This document shows positions 9,189-17,374 of a stretch of DNA of 64,000 nucleotides, one piece after another. The notes beneath the pieces were generated by a model. That model ran no database searches and was not told the origin of the DNA. It worked only from the letters and a program-made list of their open reading frames with translations. The position numbers and the translations under genes were made by a program. Source of the DNA: Oscillospiraceae bacterium (lineage in GTDB: Bacteria; Bacillota; Clostridia; Oscillospirales; CAG-272); assembly GCA_015064555.1 (NCBI GenBank), contig SVRZ01000003.1, positions 34,773-98,772 on the forward strand. The letters run 5' to 3'. Each line of letters opens with the position of its first letter. Position 1 is the stretch's first letter.

Positions 9189-10037
9189 TTACATTATAAG
9201 GCTTTTAAGGAATTTTGCAGCCATTTCTATATCTGCTGTTGGGTTGTCACCGGTCTCTCGCTCTATGGTTAAAAATCCGTCGAAGCCTATGTCCGAAAGT
9301 GCCGCGAGGTAAGCCCTCCAATCAACGTCGCCCTCGCCTAGCGGAAGCTCGCGAAAGCCTTTGCAGGCATTGAGAGCATCAACGCCACCTATAGCAAATG
9401 CGTGATAGACCTCGGTTGGATTTTGATTTTTGTCGAGCATTCTTCCATCCTTGGCGTGAGTGTGAACTATATAGTCCTTTAAGATATAGACCGCCTCGGT
9501 TGCATCCTGACCTGTGACCATAGTGAAGTTAGCGGGATCCAGATTGACTCCGACACCGCCCTTCGTATCTTTGAGAAATTCAAGGAGCGTTGCCGCCTTT
9601 TCGGGACCTGTCTCTATAGCCATGGTAACTCCCTTTTCTTTTGCGTAAAGTCCGCATTCGGTGAGTGCATCGAGCATCACCTTATATTTTGGATCGCTTT
9701 TATCCGAGGGGATAACACCTATATGAGTGGTTACGATATGCGAGCCAAACTCGCAGGCAAGGTCTATTATAGTCTTGGTCTTTTCGACACGGGTGGGGTT
9801 ATCCGCTTGTATTTCAAATCCGAAGCCGCCCATATCCGCGCAAAGAGCCGAAACGACCAGCCCATTTTCCGAAAGGAGCTTCCTGTAGTCTTCCTTCTCG
9901 CTCTCTGTGAGAGTATCGGGGCTGAAGCTTCCCCTTGTTGCATATATCTGAACACCGTCAAGCCCAAGCTCTGCGGCCTTTTTTATACCTTCGGTATGGC
10001 TCTTCTTGAAGCAGTCGGTAATAACACCTATTTTCAC
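9189..10037 (-). CDS. sugar phosphate isomerase/epimerase family TIM-barrel protein
   Basis: 282 residues of the xylose-isomerase-like/AP-endonuclease-2 fold (IolE/IolH, YcjR type). Barrel landmarks are GLDGVQIY (N-terminal strand), HIVTTHIG, MAIETGPE (metal-ligand Glu), VGVNLDPANF (metal-ligand Asp), IVHTHAKDG and GFLTIERETG (C-terminal metal-ligand Glu). It is expected to isomerise or epimerise a keto-sugar or inositol derivative. The start is GTG at 10037, overlapping the TGA of the upstream gene and preceded by AAAGGAGG nine bases before. It shares an operon with two Gfo/Idh/MocA oxidoreductases, which usually means cyclitol or unusual monosaccharide degradation. Confidence 0.9.
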   Translation of the reverse strand: MKIGVITDCFKKSHTEGIKKAAELGLDGVQIYATRGSFSPDTLTESEKEDYRKLLSENGLVVSALCADMGGFGFEIQADNPTRVEKTKTIIDLACEFGSHIVTTHIGVIPSDKSDPKYKVMLDALTECGLYAKEKGVTMAIETGPEKAATLLEFLKDTKGGVGVNLDPANFTMVTGQDATEAVYILKDYIVHTHAKDGRMLDKNQNPTEVYHAFAIGGVDALNACKGFRELPLGEGDVDWRAYLAALSDIGFDGFLTIERETGDNPTADIEMAAKFLKSLIM

Positions 10038-11044
10038 GGTCTCATTCCTCCTTTGTCATATATATCGCATATGAGCTTATGCATTTTGAGCGCCGTCTCG
10101 CCGCTTATCTCAAGCTCCTCGAGTCCCAGGCAGGCGCGGTAAAACTGATGGATCTGATTGACATGCTGATATCCCCAATAATCCTTGCCGCCCTGATAGC
10201 CTCTGGCACTTTTTCTTTGTGTTACCTCCTCGGTGGTACCGTCATTGTAGACGATGACCGCCTTATTGTAGCCGAAGGTGACCTTTCCGCCCTCGCAGAG
10301 GAGCTTTATTTCGATAGGCTCGTCGCAGCCGTAGTTATTCATACACCAGAAGCCGTAGCGTACCCCATTCTTATAGGTGATGAGCCCCTCTGCGCTGTCC
10401 TCAACGTCCACCAGGCTATGGCCGCGGTTTGCCATGGAAACAGAAATGTTCTCGACCTCCGAGTCTATCATCCAGTTGGTGAGATCCATTGAGTGGATCG
10501 CCTGGTCGATTATAACGCCGCCGCCCTCCTTGTCCCACGTGCCCTTCCAATCGCTTTCCATATAATAAGAGTCGGGGCGTGTCCAGGAAAGGGTTGAGCG
10601 CGCGGATATTATCTTACCGAGCTTGCCCGAAAGAAGCGTTCGCTTGACAAACTGCGCGGCATCACCGTATCGGCATTGAAAGATGACTCCATAAAGCCTT
10701 CCGCACTCCTTTGCGACACGTACCGCATTCTCTGCGGATGCATAATCTATATCCATAGGCTTCTCGGTTATCGCGTGAATGCCGCGCCTGAAGGCATCAA
10801 TAGCGACCTTGGTGTGCAGATAGTGAGGCAGGCAGACGTGAACGACGTCGAGCCCTTCCTTCTCCATCATTTCTATGTAATCGGTATATGCCGAGCAGCC
10901 GTATTTTGTAGCAAAAGCTTTCACTCTGTCCGGCTTGATGTCACATGCGGCGATAAGCTCGCTTTCATCAAGGTGTGCCGCAGGCACGAAGTGCATTTCG
11001 GCAATTCTTCCGCAGCCTATTATTCCTACTCTTAGTTTTTTCAT
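10034..11044 (-). CDS. Gfo/Idh/MocA family NAD(P)-dependent oxidoreductase
   Basis: 336 residues. The N-terminal Rossmann fold has GIIGCGRIAEMHF; the nucleotide-binding and catalytic motif ITEKPM contains the conserved Lys; the C-terminal alpha/beta substrate domain holds GGGVIIDQAIHSMDLTNW with the catalytic His and Asp-like residues. It probably oxidises or reduces a sugar or cyclitol at a hydroxyl group. AGAGGA lies nine bases before ATG 11044. It is coupled to the downstream isomerase by a GTGA overlap and follows a paralogous oxidoreductase. Confidence 0.92.
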   Translation of the reverse strand: MKKLRVGIIGCGRIAEMHFVPAAHLDESELIAACDIKPDRVKAFATKYGCSAYTDYIEMMEKEGLDVVHVCLPHYLHTKVAIDAFRRGIHAITEKPMDIDYASAENAVRVAKECGRLYGVIFQCRYGDAAQFVKRTLLSGKLGKIISARSTLSWTRPDSYYMESDWKGTWDKEGGGVIIDQAIHSMDLTNWMIDSEVENISVSMANRGHSLVDVEDSAEGLITYKNGVRYGFWCMNNYGCDEPIEIKLLCEGGKVTFGYNKAVIVYNDGTTEEVTQRKSARGYQGGKDYWGYQHVNQIHQFYRACLGLEELEISGETALKMHKLICDIYDKGGMRP

Positions 11045-11060
11045 TATTAAGTCCTCTTTC

Positions 11061-12116
11061 TCAGAAGCCTACCTCGGAGTGCTTCTGTGCCGATTCGTAT
11101 AGCGCGTCAAGCAGCTTTGCGCTCTCGATAACGTAGTCGATATGGTTTTGGTCCTTGATACCGCTGTCTATAGAACGGAAGAACGCATCGTCCTCGCACA
11201 GATACATATCGGGTATCTCAAAATCGGCAGGCGTCTTCTCAAGCGTTTCGGCACTCCAGAAATCGAAAAGATCGCAGTATTTAAGACGGGCACCGCCCTT
11301 GTCACCGAGGAAGTCGATGAACATCTCGTTCTCACCGATATTCTGTGCCCAGGCTCCGTTGAAGGATATGCTCGCCTTGTCGGTCCTTATATAGCCGGTA
11401 ACAAAATCATCAACGTCATTCGTTCCGTTTTCGGTATCCTTGGTATCCTCAGCCCACATAGATTTGTACTTATATTTCTTCATATCCTTCGCCATCTCGG
11501 AATACGTGTCACAGGTGACGTTCTTTATTTTCGCACCGCCGAGTATATAGAGTATCAGGTCGAAGAAGTGAACGCCCCAGTCTATAAGAACACCGCCGCC
11601 CGATTGCGATTTTGTGGTGAAGGCACCGCCGAGTCCGGGGATAGAGCGGAAGGAGCGGAATGAACAGTAAACGTGATACATCTGCCCGAATTTTCCTTCT
11701 GCGACCATCTGCCTCAGCACCTTCACAGATTTGTGGTGTCGGTTACAAACGCCTATATTGAGCATCCTTCCTTGCTTTTCTGCTTCGCTCTGCATCTTGA
11801 GCGAAAGCGGATAGCTTACCGTGATGGGCTTCTCGCAGAATACATGCTTGCCTGCACGGAGCGCATCCATCGTTATCGTATAGTGCGCGTAATTCGGCGT
11901 GAGAACGTATACTGCGTCGATCTCTGTGTCTGAAAGGGCTATTCTGTAGTCGGTTATTACATTTTCTATCTTTGGGTATTTTTCCTTTGCCATGAGTGCC
12001 TTGTCCTCTATAAGGTCACAGGCATATTTTATACGAACGTAATCAAGCTCGGAAAGAGCGGGGAGGTGTGCGTTATTTGCAATTCTTCCGCATCCGATTA
12101 TTGCAACGGTCTTCAT
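11061..12116 (-). CDS. Gfo/Idh/MocA family oxidoreductase, second paralog
   Basis: 351 residues. The Rossmann motif AIIGCGRIANNAHLPAL, the EKPITV motif and the substrate-domain motif GGGVLIDWGVHFFDLILY are all intact. I set the start at ATG 12116, eight bases after AAGGAG; the ATG at 12122 is only two bases from that site. First gene of the minus-strand sugar operon, with its own promoter at 12147-12175. Its sequence differs substantially from the neighbouring paralog, so the two likely act on consecutive or different intermediates. Confidence 0.92.
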   Translation of the reverse strand: MKTVAIIGCGRIANNAHLPALSELDYVRIKYACDLIEDKALMAKEKYPKIENVITDYRIALSDTEIDAVYVLTPNYAHYTITMDALRAGKHVFCEKPITVSYPLSLKMQSEAEKQGRMLNIGVCNRHHKSVKVLRQMVAEGKFGQMYHVYCSFRSFRSIPGLGGAFTTKSQSGGGVLIDWGVHFFDLILYILGGAKIKNVTCDTYSEMAKDMKKYKYKSMWAEDTKDTENGTNDVDDFVTGYIRTDKASISFNGAWAQNIGENEMFIDFLGDKGGARLKYCDLFDFWSAETLEKTPADFEIPDMYLCEDDAFFRSIDSGIKDQNHIDYVIESAKLLDALYESAQKHSEVGF

Positions 12117-12146
12117 AATCATATCTCCTTAAAAAGTCTTTGCTTT

Positions 12147-12175
12147 ATTTTAGCACACACGCTCGCGAAATGCAA
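12147..12175 (-). promoter_or_regulatory. sigma-A promoter of the sugar-catabolic operon
   Basis: On the minus strand, TTGCAT (12170-12175) and TAAAAT (12147-12152) are separated by 17 bp. The element is divergent from the ABC promoter at 12206. Confidence 0.6.
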
Positions 12176-12205
12176 TATGCTTTCGTTTTTTTATTATGTT
12201 TTTTG

Positions 12206-12234
12206 TTGACAAAAGGCATCGCGCGTGCTATAAT
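12206..12234 (+). promoter_or_regulatory. perfect-consensus sigma-A promoter for ABC exporter operon 1
   Basis: TTGACA (12206-12211), 17-bp spacer, TATAAT (12229-12234). Both hexamers match consensus exactly, which predicts strong basal transcription. Confidence 0.85.
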
Positions 12235-12266
12235 CTAGCTTGTAAAAAAACGAACAGGAGAACGAA

Positions 12267-13157
12267 ATGTTACTTGAAATAAAGGATATAAACAAGTCCT
12301 TTGGTGAAAAGAGAGTTCTTACGGGTGTGTCATTCTCGGTTGAGGGTGGGCGCGCATTCGGTCTTCTCGGCAGAAACGGAGCAGGTAAGACAACCACCAT
12401 AAGGATACTGATGAACGTATTTCCATCCGATTCGGGACAGATACTTCTTGACGGTGAGCCTATAGACTACAAGAAAATAGGGATAGGCTATCTGCCCGAG
12501 GAGCGCGGACTTTATCCGAGGAAGGTTATAATCGATCAGCTCGTTTATTTTGCCGAGCTGAAGGGAATGACGAGAAAGGATGCCGTGCGCGCGATCGATT
12601 ATTGGCTTGAAAGACTCGGTATGACCGAGTATCGCTCGAAGCGCCTTGAAACTCTCTCCAAGGGTAATCAGCAGAAGATCCAGCTCGTTACGGCTTTGGC
12701 TCACGATCCGGAAATAGTAATTCTCGACGAGCCCTTTTCGGGACTCGATCCTGTGAATGCCATGCTTCTGAAGGACGTTGTCCGTGAGCAGATAGAGAAG
12801 GGAAAGATAGTTCTTTTCTCTAGTCATCAGATGAGTTATATAGAAGAGTTCTGTGACGCGATTGCGATAATAAATGCGGGAAAGGTTGCGATAAGCGGCT
12901 CGCTCTTTGATATAAAGAGAAACTATGTGCGTGACAGGCTGGTGGTATCCTCGCGCGACACTGAGACAATAAGAGCCGATTTTGCCGATTCGGTAACCGA
13001 GCTCGAAAATGGCTCGCTTATCATAAAGCTCGCGTCCCCCGAGGAAAAGCCCGAGGTTATGAGGCGTCTTGTTGAAAATTACGATATAGACGAGGTAAAG
13101 GTCTTCGAGCCCTCGCTCAATGATATCTTCGTTGAGTATGCAGGAGCGCAGATCTAG
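12267..13157 (+). CDS. ABC transporter ATP-binding protein (NatA-like)
   Basis: 296 residues. Walker A GRNGAGKT (35-42), signature LSKGNQQKIQL (non-canonical, with KGNQQ in place of GGQ), Walker B IVILDEPFSGLDP and the switch His in SSHQ are present. A C-terminal extension of about 80 residues follows the ATPase core, as in NatA and other ABC-2 exporter ATPases. It energises the permease encoded nine bases downstream. The SKGNQQK signature variant is typical of the NatA/YhaQ group, which is linked to sodium or drug export; the substrate here is unknown. Confidence 0.93.
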   Translation: MLLEIKDINKSFGEKRVLTGVSFSVEGGRAFGLLGRNGAGKTTTIRILMNVFPSDSGQILLDGEPIDYKKIGIGYLPEERGLYPRKVIIDQLVYFAELKGMTRKDAVRAIDYWLERLGMTEYRSKRLETLSKGNQQKIQLVTALAHDPEIVILDEPFSGLDPVNAMLLKDVVREQIEKGKIVLFSSHQMSYIEEFCDAIAIINAGKVAISGSLFDIKRNYVRDRLVVSSRDTETIRADFADSVTELENGSLIIKLASPEEKPEVMRRLVENYDIDEVKVFEPSLNDIFVEYAGAQI

Positions 13158-13166
13158 GAGGTAGCC

Positions 13167-14420
13167 ATGAAGCAATTCGGAAAAATACTTAAATTCGAGC
13201 TTATGGGTTATGCGAAAAACAAAATATTTGTCGGTATAACCGTATTTCTTATGGTGGCAATTGCCGTCGTTACGTTCGTCCCGAATATCATCTCGGCGTT
13301 CAGCTCGGATACGGGCGAGGATACAGTCCCGTCAGAGCCCACGTCCGCACCTGTGATGATTATCAGCTCCTCCGATCCTGCGCTCTCTGTTACTGTACAG
13401 ACCTATTTTATACCCGTGTTCACCGGCTATGCGGTGGTCATATCGGACGAGGAGCCTGAGGCGATCAAGGAGTCTATCGTTTCGGGTGAGGCGGAATGTG
13501 CCTTTATTATGGATAGCTTATCATCGTACACCTACTACGTCAACAATCTTTCTATGTACGATTCAAACACCGTTATTGCGGATGAGGTGCTGAGAGAGCT
13601 CTATCGCATTACGGCTATGGTCGGTGGAGGACTTTCTCCCGAGACGGCATCAGACATACTTTCTGTTATGATCGAGAGCCGTACCGAGACGCTTGGTAAG
13701 GATCAGATGGAGAATTTCTTCTACACCTACATAATGATCTTCGCTCTTTATATGGTCATACTTCTTTACGGTCAGATGGTTGCGACGAACGTGGCGACGG
13801 AGAAGAGCTCAAGAGCTATGGAGCTTCTGGTCACAAGTGCCGATCCTACCGCTATGATGTTCGGAAAGGTTATCGCCTCCTGCCTTGCGGGACTGACACA
13901 GCTCATCCTGATATTCGGCACGGCTATGCTTTTTTATAATCTGAACAAGAGCGCGCTTGAAAATCCGATTATAGCATCTATATTCGATATACCGTTTGAT
14001 CTGTTCATATATATGATAGTCTTTTTTGTACTTGGATTCCTTATTTATGCATTTATGTTCGGAGCGATAGGCTCAACGGCATCGAAGCTGGAGGATATCA
14101 ATACCTCGGTAATGCCTATAACCTTCCTCTTTGTTATCGCCTTTATGGTCGTGGTGTTCTCAATGGCAAGCGGCTCTGTGGATAATACCGCAATGTTAAT
14201 CTGCTCCTATATTCCCTTTACGTCGCCTATGGCTATGTTTACAAGGATATGCATGAGCACGGTAATGTGGTATGAGATATTTATTTCGATATTTGTGCTT
14301 GTGGCATCGGTTATCGGAATCGGATTCCTATCCGCAAAGATATATCGCGTAGGCGTTCTCCTTTACGGAATGCCGCCCAAGATCACAACGGTAGTAAAAA
14401 CTGTATTCAAAAAGCAATAA
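13167..14420 (+). CDS. ABC-2 type permease (NatB-like)
   Basis: 417 residues. One N-terminal membrane helix (about 17-40) is followed by a large extracytoplasmic loop to about residue 185, then five or more helices, the topology of NatB/YhaP. The VATEKSSRAMELLVTSADP motif after the second helix is the family signature contacting the ATPase. CTAGGAGG precedes ATG 13167. It forms an exporter with the preceding gene; a strong hairpin follows. Confidence 0.9.
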   Translation: MKQFGKILKFELMGYAKNKIFVGITVFLMVAIAVVTFVPNIISAFSSDTGEDTVPSEPTSAPVMIISSSDPALSVTVQTYFIPVFTGYAVVISDEEPEAIKESIVSGEAECAFIMDSLSSYTYYVNNLSMYDSNTVIADEVLRELYRITAMVGGGLSPETASDILSVMIESRTETLGKDQMENFFYTYIMIFALYMVILLYGQMVATNVATEKSSRAMELLVTSADPTAMMFGKVIASCLAGLTQLILIFGTAMLFYNLNKSALENPIIASIFDIPFDLFIYMIVFFVLGFLIYAFMFGAIGSTASKLEDINTSVMPITFLFVIAFMVVVFSMASGSVDNTAMLICSYIPFTSPMAMFTRICMSTVMWYEIFISIFVLVASVIGIGFLSAKIYRVGVLLYGMPPKITTVVKTVFKKQ

Positions 14421-14426
14421 AAGCTG

Positions 14427-14500
14427 CCCCGCAAAACCGAAGGTGTTGTCCATCCACGGATACCTCCTTCGGTTGCGTCGGGGTATATTATTGCTTTTTT
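14427..14500 (+). terminator. terminator of ABC exporter operon 1
   Basis: CCCCG (14427-14431) and AACCGAAGG (14435-14443) pair with CCTTCGGTT (14466-14474) and CGGGG (14479-14483), with a T-rich stretch ending TTGCTTTTTT shortly after. Confidence 0.75.
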
Positions 14501-14538
14501 GTGTCGATTTTTGTAGAACAAAAGGGGAAAATCACAAA

Positions 14539-15432
14539 ATGAAAAAGTTAAAAGAAAATCGCGGCGCAAGCTTTATAATAATAACAATTATTTACATATT
14601 AGCGGCATTTGCAGGTATACTTATATACAATGCCTTGAATTTTGAATGGTGGCTTTCGATTCTTATAGCCGATGTGCTCGCAACCGTGCTCGTCTTTATA
14701 TTCAGTGTTGCTTTAGGCAATGCATCGGTCTATGATCCATATTGGAGCGTTCAGCCGGCGGTGATACTTTCGGCGCTGTCGCTCGAGTGGGGTCTTTCGG
14801 CATACGGTATAATTCTTATCGCCGTGGTCCTCTTCTGGGCTATTCGCCTTACCGCAAATTGGGCATACACGTTCGGCTCACTTATGCATCAGGATTGGCG
14901 CTATACTATGTTGCGGGAAAAGACGGGCGTATTTTATCCCTTCGTGAACTTCACGGGCATACATATGGTACCGACTCTCGTTGTATATCTTGCGACACTC
15001 CCCGGCGCGTATGCGATAATAAATCAGTTGAAGGGCAATGCTTTATCGGTCATATTTCTTCTTATATCTCTTGCGGCTGCCGTAATGCAGGGAGTTGCCG
15101 ATATAGAGATGCACAGCTTCAGGAAAAATCCCGACGGAAGGTTCATAAGACGGGGGCTGTGGCGTAATTCGCGGCATCCCAATTATCTTGGTGAGATACT
15201 TATGTGGTGGGGCGTGGGACTTTCCGTCCTCTTTGCAGCCCCCTCGGAGCTGTGGCTTGTATCGGGCGCTGTTTCGAATACCGTGCTCTTCCTTACAGTA
15301 AGCATTCCTTTGGCAGACGGCAGACAGTCGAGAAAAGAAGGCTTTATAGAATACAAAAATGAAACGAGAATGCTACTTCCCATAAAAAAATTGCGAAAAA
15401 ATAGTGATTTTTTAAAAAATCCCCCTGCGTGA
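14539..15432 (+). CDS. DUF1295 family membrane protein (steroid 5-alpha-reductase-like fold)
   Basis: 297 residues with several membrane helices. The start is ATG 14539 after AAAGGGG; the longer frame back to 14443 runs through the terminator hairpin. The family motifs SVYDPYWSVQP and RGLWRNSRHPNYLGEILMWWG are well conserved; the latter is the NADPH-binding C-terminal signature shared with isoprenylcysteine methyltransferases and steroid reductases. The physiological substrate in bacteria is not known. The final residues (KKLRKNSDFLKNPPA) are AT-rich and basic. The stop at 15430-15432 overlaps a possible MerR operator repeat. Confidence 0.9.
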   Translation: MKKLKENRGASFIIITIIYILAAFAGILIYNALNFEWWLSILIADVLATVLVFIFSVALGNASVYDPYWSVQPAVILSALSLEWGLSAYGIILIAVVLFWAIRLTANWAYTFGSLMHQDWRYTMLREKTGVFYPFVNFTGIHMVPTLVVYLATLPGAYAIINQLKGNALSVIFLLISLAAAVMQGVADIEMHSFRKNPDGRFIRRGLWRNSRHPNYLGEILMWWGVGLSVLFAAPSELWLVSGAVSNTVLFLTVSIPLADGRQSRKEGFIEYKNETRMLLPIKKLRKNSDFLKNPPA

Positions 15433-15436
15433 TGTA

Positions 15437-15467
15437 TTGCTTATAACCCTGCGTAACATTATATAAT
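15437..15467 (+). promoter_or_regulatory. MerR-type promoter with 19-bp spacer
   Basis: TTGCTT (15437-15442) and TATAAT (15462-15467) are 19 bp apart, the elongated spacing typical of promoters that MerR-family activators distort. The repeat CCCTGCGTRA occurs at 15423-15432 and again inside the spacer at 15447-15456, a possible operator. Autoregulation by the downstream gene is the simplest reading. Confidence 0.65.
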
Positions 15468-15488
15468 GTCCTTAAGGAGGTGAATGCT

Positions 15489-16256
15489 ATGTCACAATCT
15501 GAGAAAAAAGCAAGGCTTTATACGACCGGTGAGATTGCGAAGCTTTCGGGCGTATCGGTCAGGACCGTTCAGTATTATGACGGTCGCGGAATACTCATCC
15601 CCAGCGAGCTGAGCGAGGGCGGGAGAAGACTCTATACCGAGAACGATCTCAAGCGGATGCGCGTGATATGCTTCTTGAGGGGTATCGGATTTCCGATCAA
15701 CAGTATCGCTCTTTTATTCCGCGAGAAGGATCCCGAGAATATTATTTCCGTTCTTCTTGACGAGCAGGAGACTGTACTGCGCGAGGAGCTGTCCGACTGT
15801 CGCAAGAAGCTTGATATGATCGATGGAATGAAGCGCGAGATCAAGGAAATGGAAAGCCTTTCTGTTGAATCTATCGGTGATATAGCGCATGTTATGAAGG
15901 AAAAAAACAAGCTTACAAAAATGAGAACGATCATGATTTTGACGGGGATCCCCGTGACCTTGCTTCAGTGTACGTCGATAGTCCTCTGGATCACAAATGG
16001 TCTTTGGTGGCTCTTCGCCGTATGGGCATGCGTGGCTTTGCCGTGGGGAATAACGATATCGCGTTACTACTTTAATCACGTAGCCTATATCTGTCCCGAG
16101 TGTCACGATGTGTTCAAGCCCACTTCGCGAGAAGCACTCTGGGCATATCATACTCCGAGAATGCGCCGCCTGACCTGTCACAAATGCGGACGGCGTGGGC
16201 TCTGTGTCGAGATTTTTGACGATGGAACCGAGAAGGGGGTAAAAGAAAATGCCTGA
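15489..16256 (+). CDS. MerR family regulator with membrane and zinc-ribbon-like C-terminal domains
   Basis: 255 residues. ATG 15489 lies eight bases after AAGGAGG; the in-frame GTG at 15480 overlaps it. Residues 10-80 form a MerR winged helix-turn-helix (TTGEIAKLSGVSVRTVQYYD, LYTENDLKRMRVICFLRGIGF). A coiled coil follows (about 85-140). Then come two membrane helices (about 147-190) and a CPEC...CHKC pair of cysteines spaced like a zinc ribbon. A DNA-binding regulator tethered in the membrane fits sensing of an envelope signal. It heads an operon with a PLDc_N protein and an ABC exporter. Confidence 0.9.
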   Translation: MSQSEKKARLYTTGEIAKLSGVSVRTVQYYDGRGILIPSELSEGGRRLYTENDLKRMRVICFLRGIGFPINSIALLFREKDPENIISVLLDEQETVLREELSDCRKKLDMIDGMKREIKEMESLSVESIGDIAHVMKEKNKLTKMRTIMILTGIPVTLLQCTSIVLWITNGLWWLFAVWACVALPWGITISRYYFNHVAYICPECHDVFKPTSREALWAYHTPRMRRLTCHKCGRRGLCVEIFDDGTEKGVKENA

Positions 16257-16467
16257 ATTCGATTCGATCGCAAGCATTGGCGAGTTTCTGCCGTTTTTGA
16301 TACCTGTCATAGTTTTGCAATTTGCTTTGCTCGGCTACACGATTTTTCACATCTTAAGCCACACGACCTATAAGAGGGGCAACCGTCTTCTCTGGGTTAT
16401 TGTAACCGTTTGTCTTATGAACTTTGTAGGTCCTATACTTTATTTCCTCTTCGGAAAGGATGACTGA
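16249..16467 (+). CDS. small membrane protein with PLDc_N domain (YxlE-like)
   Basis: 72 residues, two membrane helices (about 13-35 and 47-66). The arrangement LLWVIVTVCLMNFVGPILYFLFGK matches the PLDc_N domain found at the N-terminus of cardiolipin synthases and in stand-alone miniproteins. It overlaps the MerR gene by eight bases and is followed by an ABC ATPase. In Bacillus subtilis the sigY operon has the same order of PLDc_N protein, ATPase and permease (YxlE-YxlF-YxlG), as far as I recall. A regulatory or accessory role for the exporter is inferred from that. Confidence 0.85.
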   Translation: MPEFDSIASIGEFLPFLIPVIVLQFALLGYTIFHILSHTTYKRGNRLLWVIVTVCLMNFVGPILYFLFGKDD

Positions 16468-16471
16468 GCCT

Positions 16472-17374
16472 ATGAGTATCTTATCGATAAAGGGGCTTGA
16501 AAAGAGCTTCGGAGATAAAAGGGTGCTCCGAGGGCTTGATATGGAGGTCCCCGAGCACAGTGTATTCGGCTTCGTCGGAAGAAACGGCGCAGGAAAGACC
16601 ACCGCTATGAAGGCGGTGCTCGGACTTCTCGGGTGTGATAAGGGCGAGATATTCGTCATGGGGGAGCGCGTGAGATACGGTGCTGCCAAGACCAATCGCC
16701 TGATAGGTTACCTGCCTGACGTGCCGGAATTTTATCCTTTCATGACCGCAGCGGAGTATATGTATCTCTCGGGTGAGTGCCTCGGTATGACAAAGAGAGA
16801 AATCAGCCTTCGCACGGGTGAGCTCCTTTCCATGGTCGGACTTTCCGAAGAGAATCACCGCATAGGGGGTTATTCACGCGGTATGAAGCAGAGGCTCGGC
16901 ATAGCACAGGCATTGCTTCCTGAGCCGAAGCTCCTGATATGCGATGAGCCGACCTCGGCACTCGATCCGATAGGGCGGAGGGAGATACTTGAGATCCTGC
17001 AAGCCGTAAGAGCAGAATCCACCGTCATTTTCTCGACACATATCCTCTCGGATGTTGAGCGTATATGTACAGACGTAGCCTTCCTTGAAGGAGGCGTTAT
17101 AGCCTCGTCGGGCACTGTTGTCGAGCTTAAAGCAAGGCACGCCTCCGCGGATGCAACGGTGCTTGAGGTCGAGAATTCGGCAGACGTTGCCCTTTTTCTT
17201 AAGGCATATCCGATGGCTACCGTCAAGGACGGCAATATTCTTCGCCTTTGCGGTGGAGATGTAAAAACAAAGGACGTTATTGCTTTCGTAGCAGAAAAGG
17301 GCATACCCGTGCTGAGAATAGAGAAGGAAGAGCCTACTCTTGAATCTGTTTTCTTAGAGGAGGTATCCCTATGA
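16472..17374 (+). CDS. ABC transporter ATP-binding protein (YxlF/BcrA-like)
   Basis: 300 residues from ATG 16472, which has GGAAAGGA about 11 bases upstream; an in-frame ATG at 16460 overlaps the PLDc_N gene end and is too close to that site. Walker A GRNGAGKTT, signature YSRGMKQRLGIAQALL, Walker B LLICDEPTSALDP and the switch FSTHILSDVERICTD are present. The final 90 residues are the regulatory domain typical of ABC-2 exporter ATPases. It is coupled to the permease by an ATGA overlap. Confidence 0.93.
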   Translation: MSILSIKGLEKSFGDKRVLRGLDMEVPEHSVFGFVGRNGAGKTTAMKAVLGLLGCDKGEIFVMGERVRYGAAKTNRLIGYLPDVPEFYPFMTAAEYMYLSGECLGMTKREISLRTGELLSMVGLSEENHRIGGYSRGMKQRLGIAQALLPEPKLLICDEPTSALDPIGRREILEILQAVRAESTVIFSTHILSDVERICTDVAFLEGGVIASSGTVVELKARHASADATVLEVENSADVALFLKAYPMATVKDGNILRLCGGDVKTKDVIAFVAEKGIPVLRIEKEEPTLESVFLEEVSL

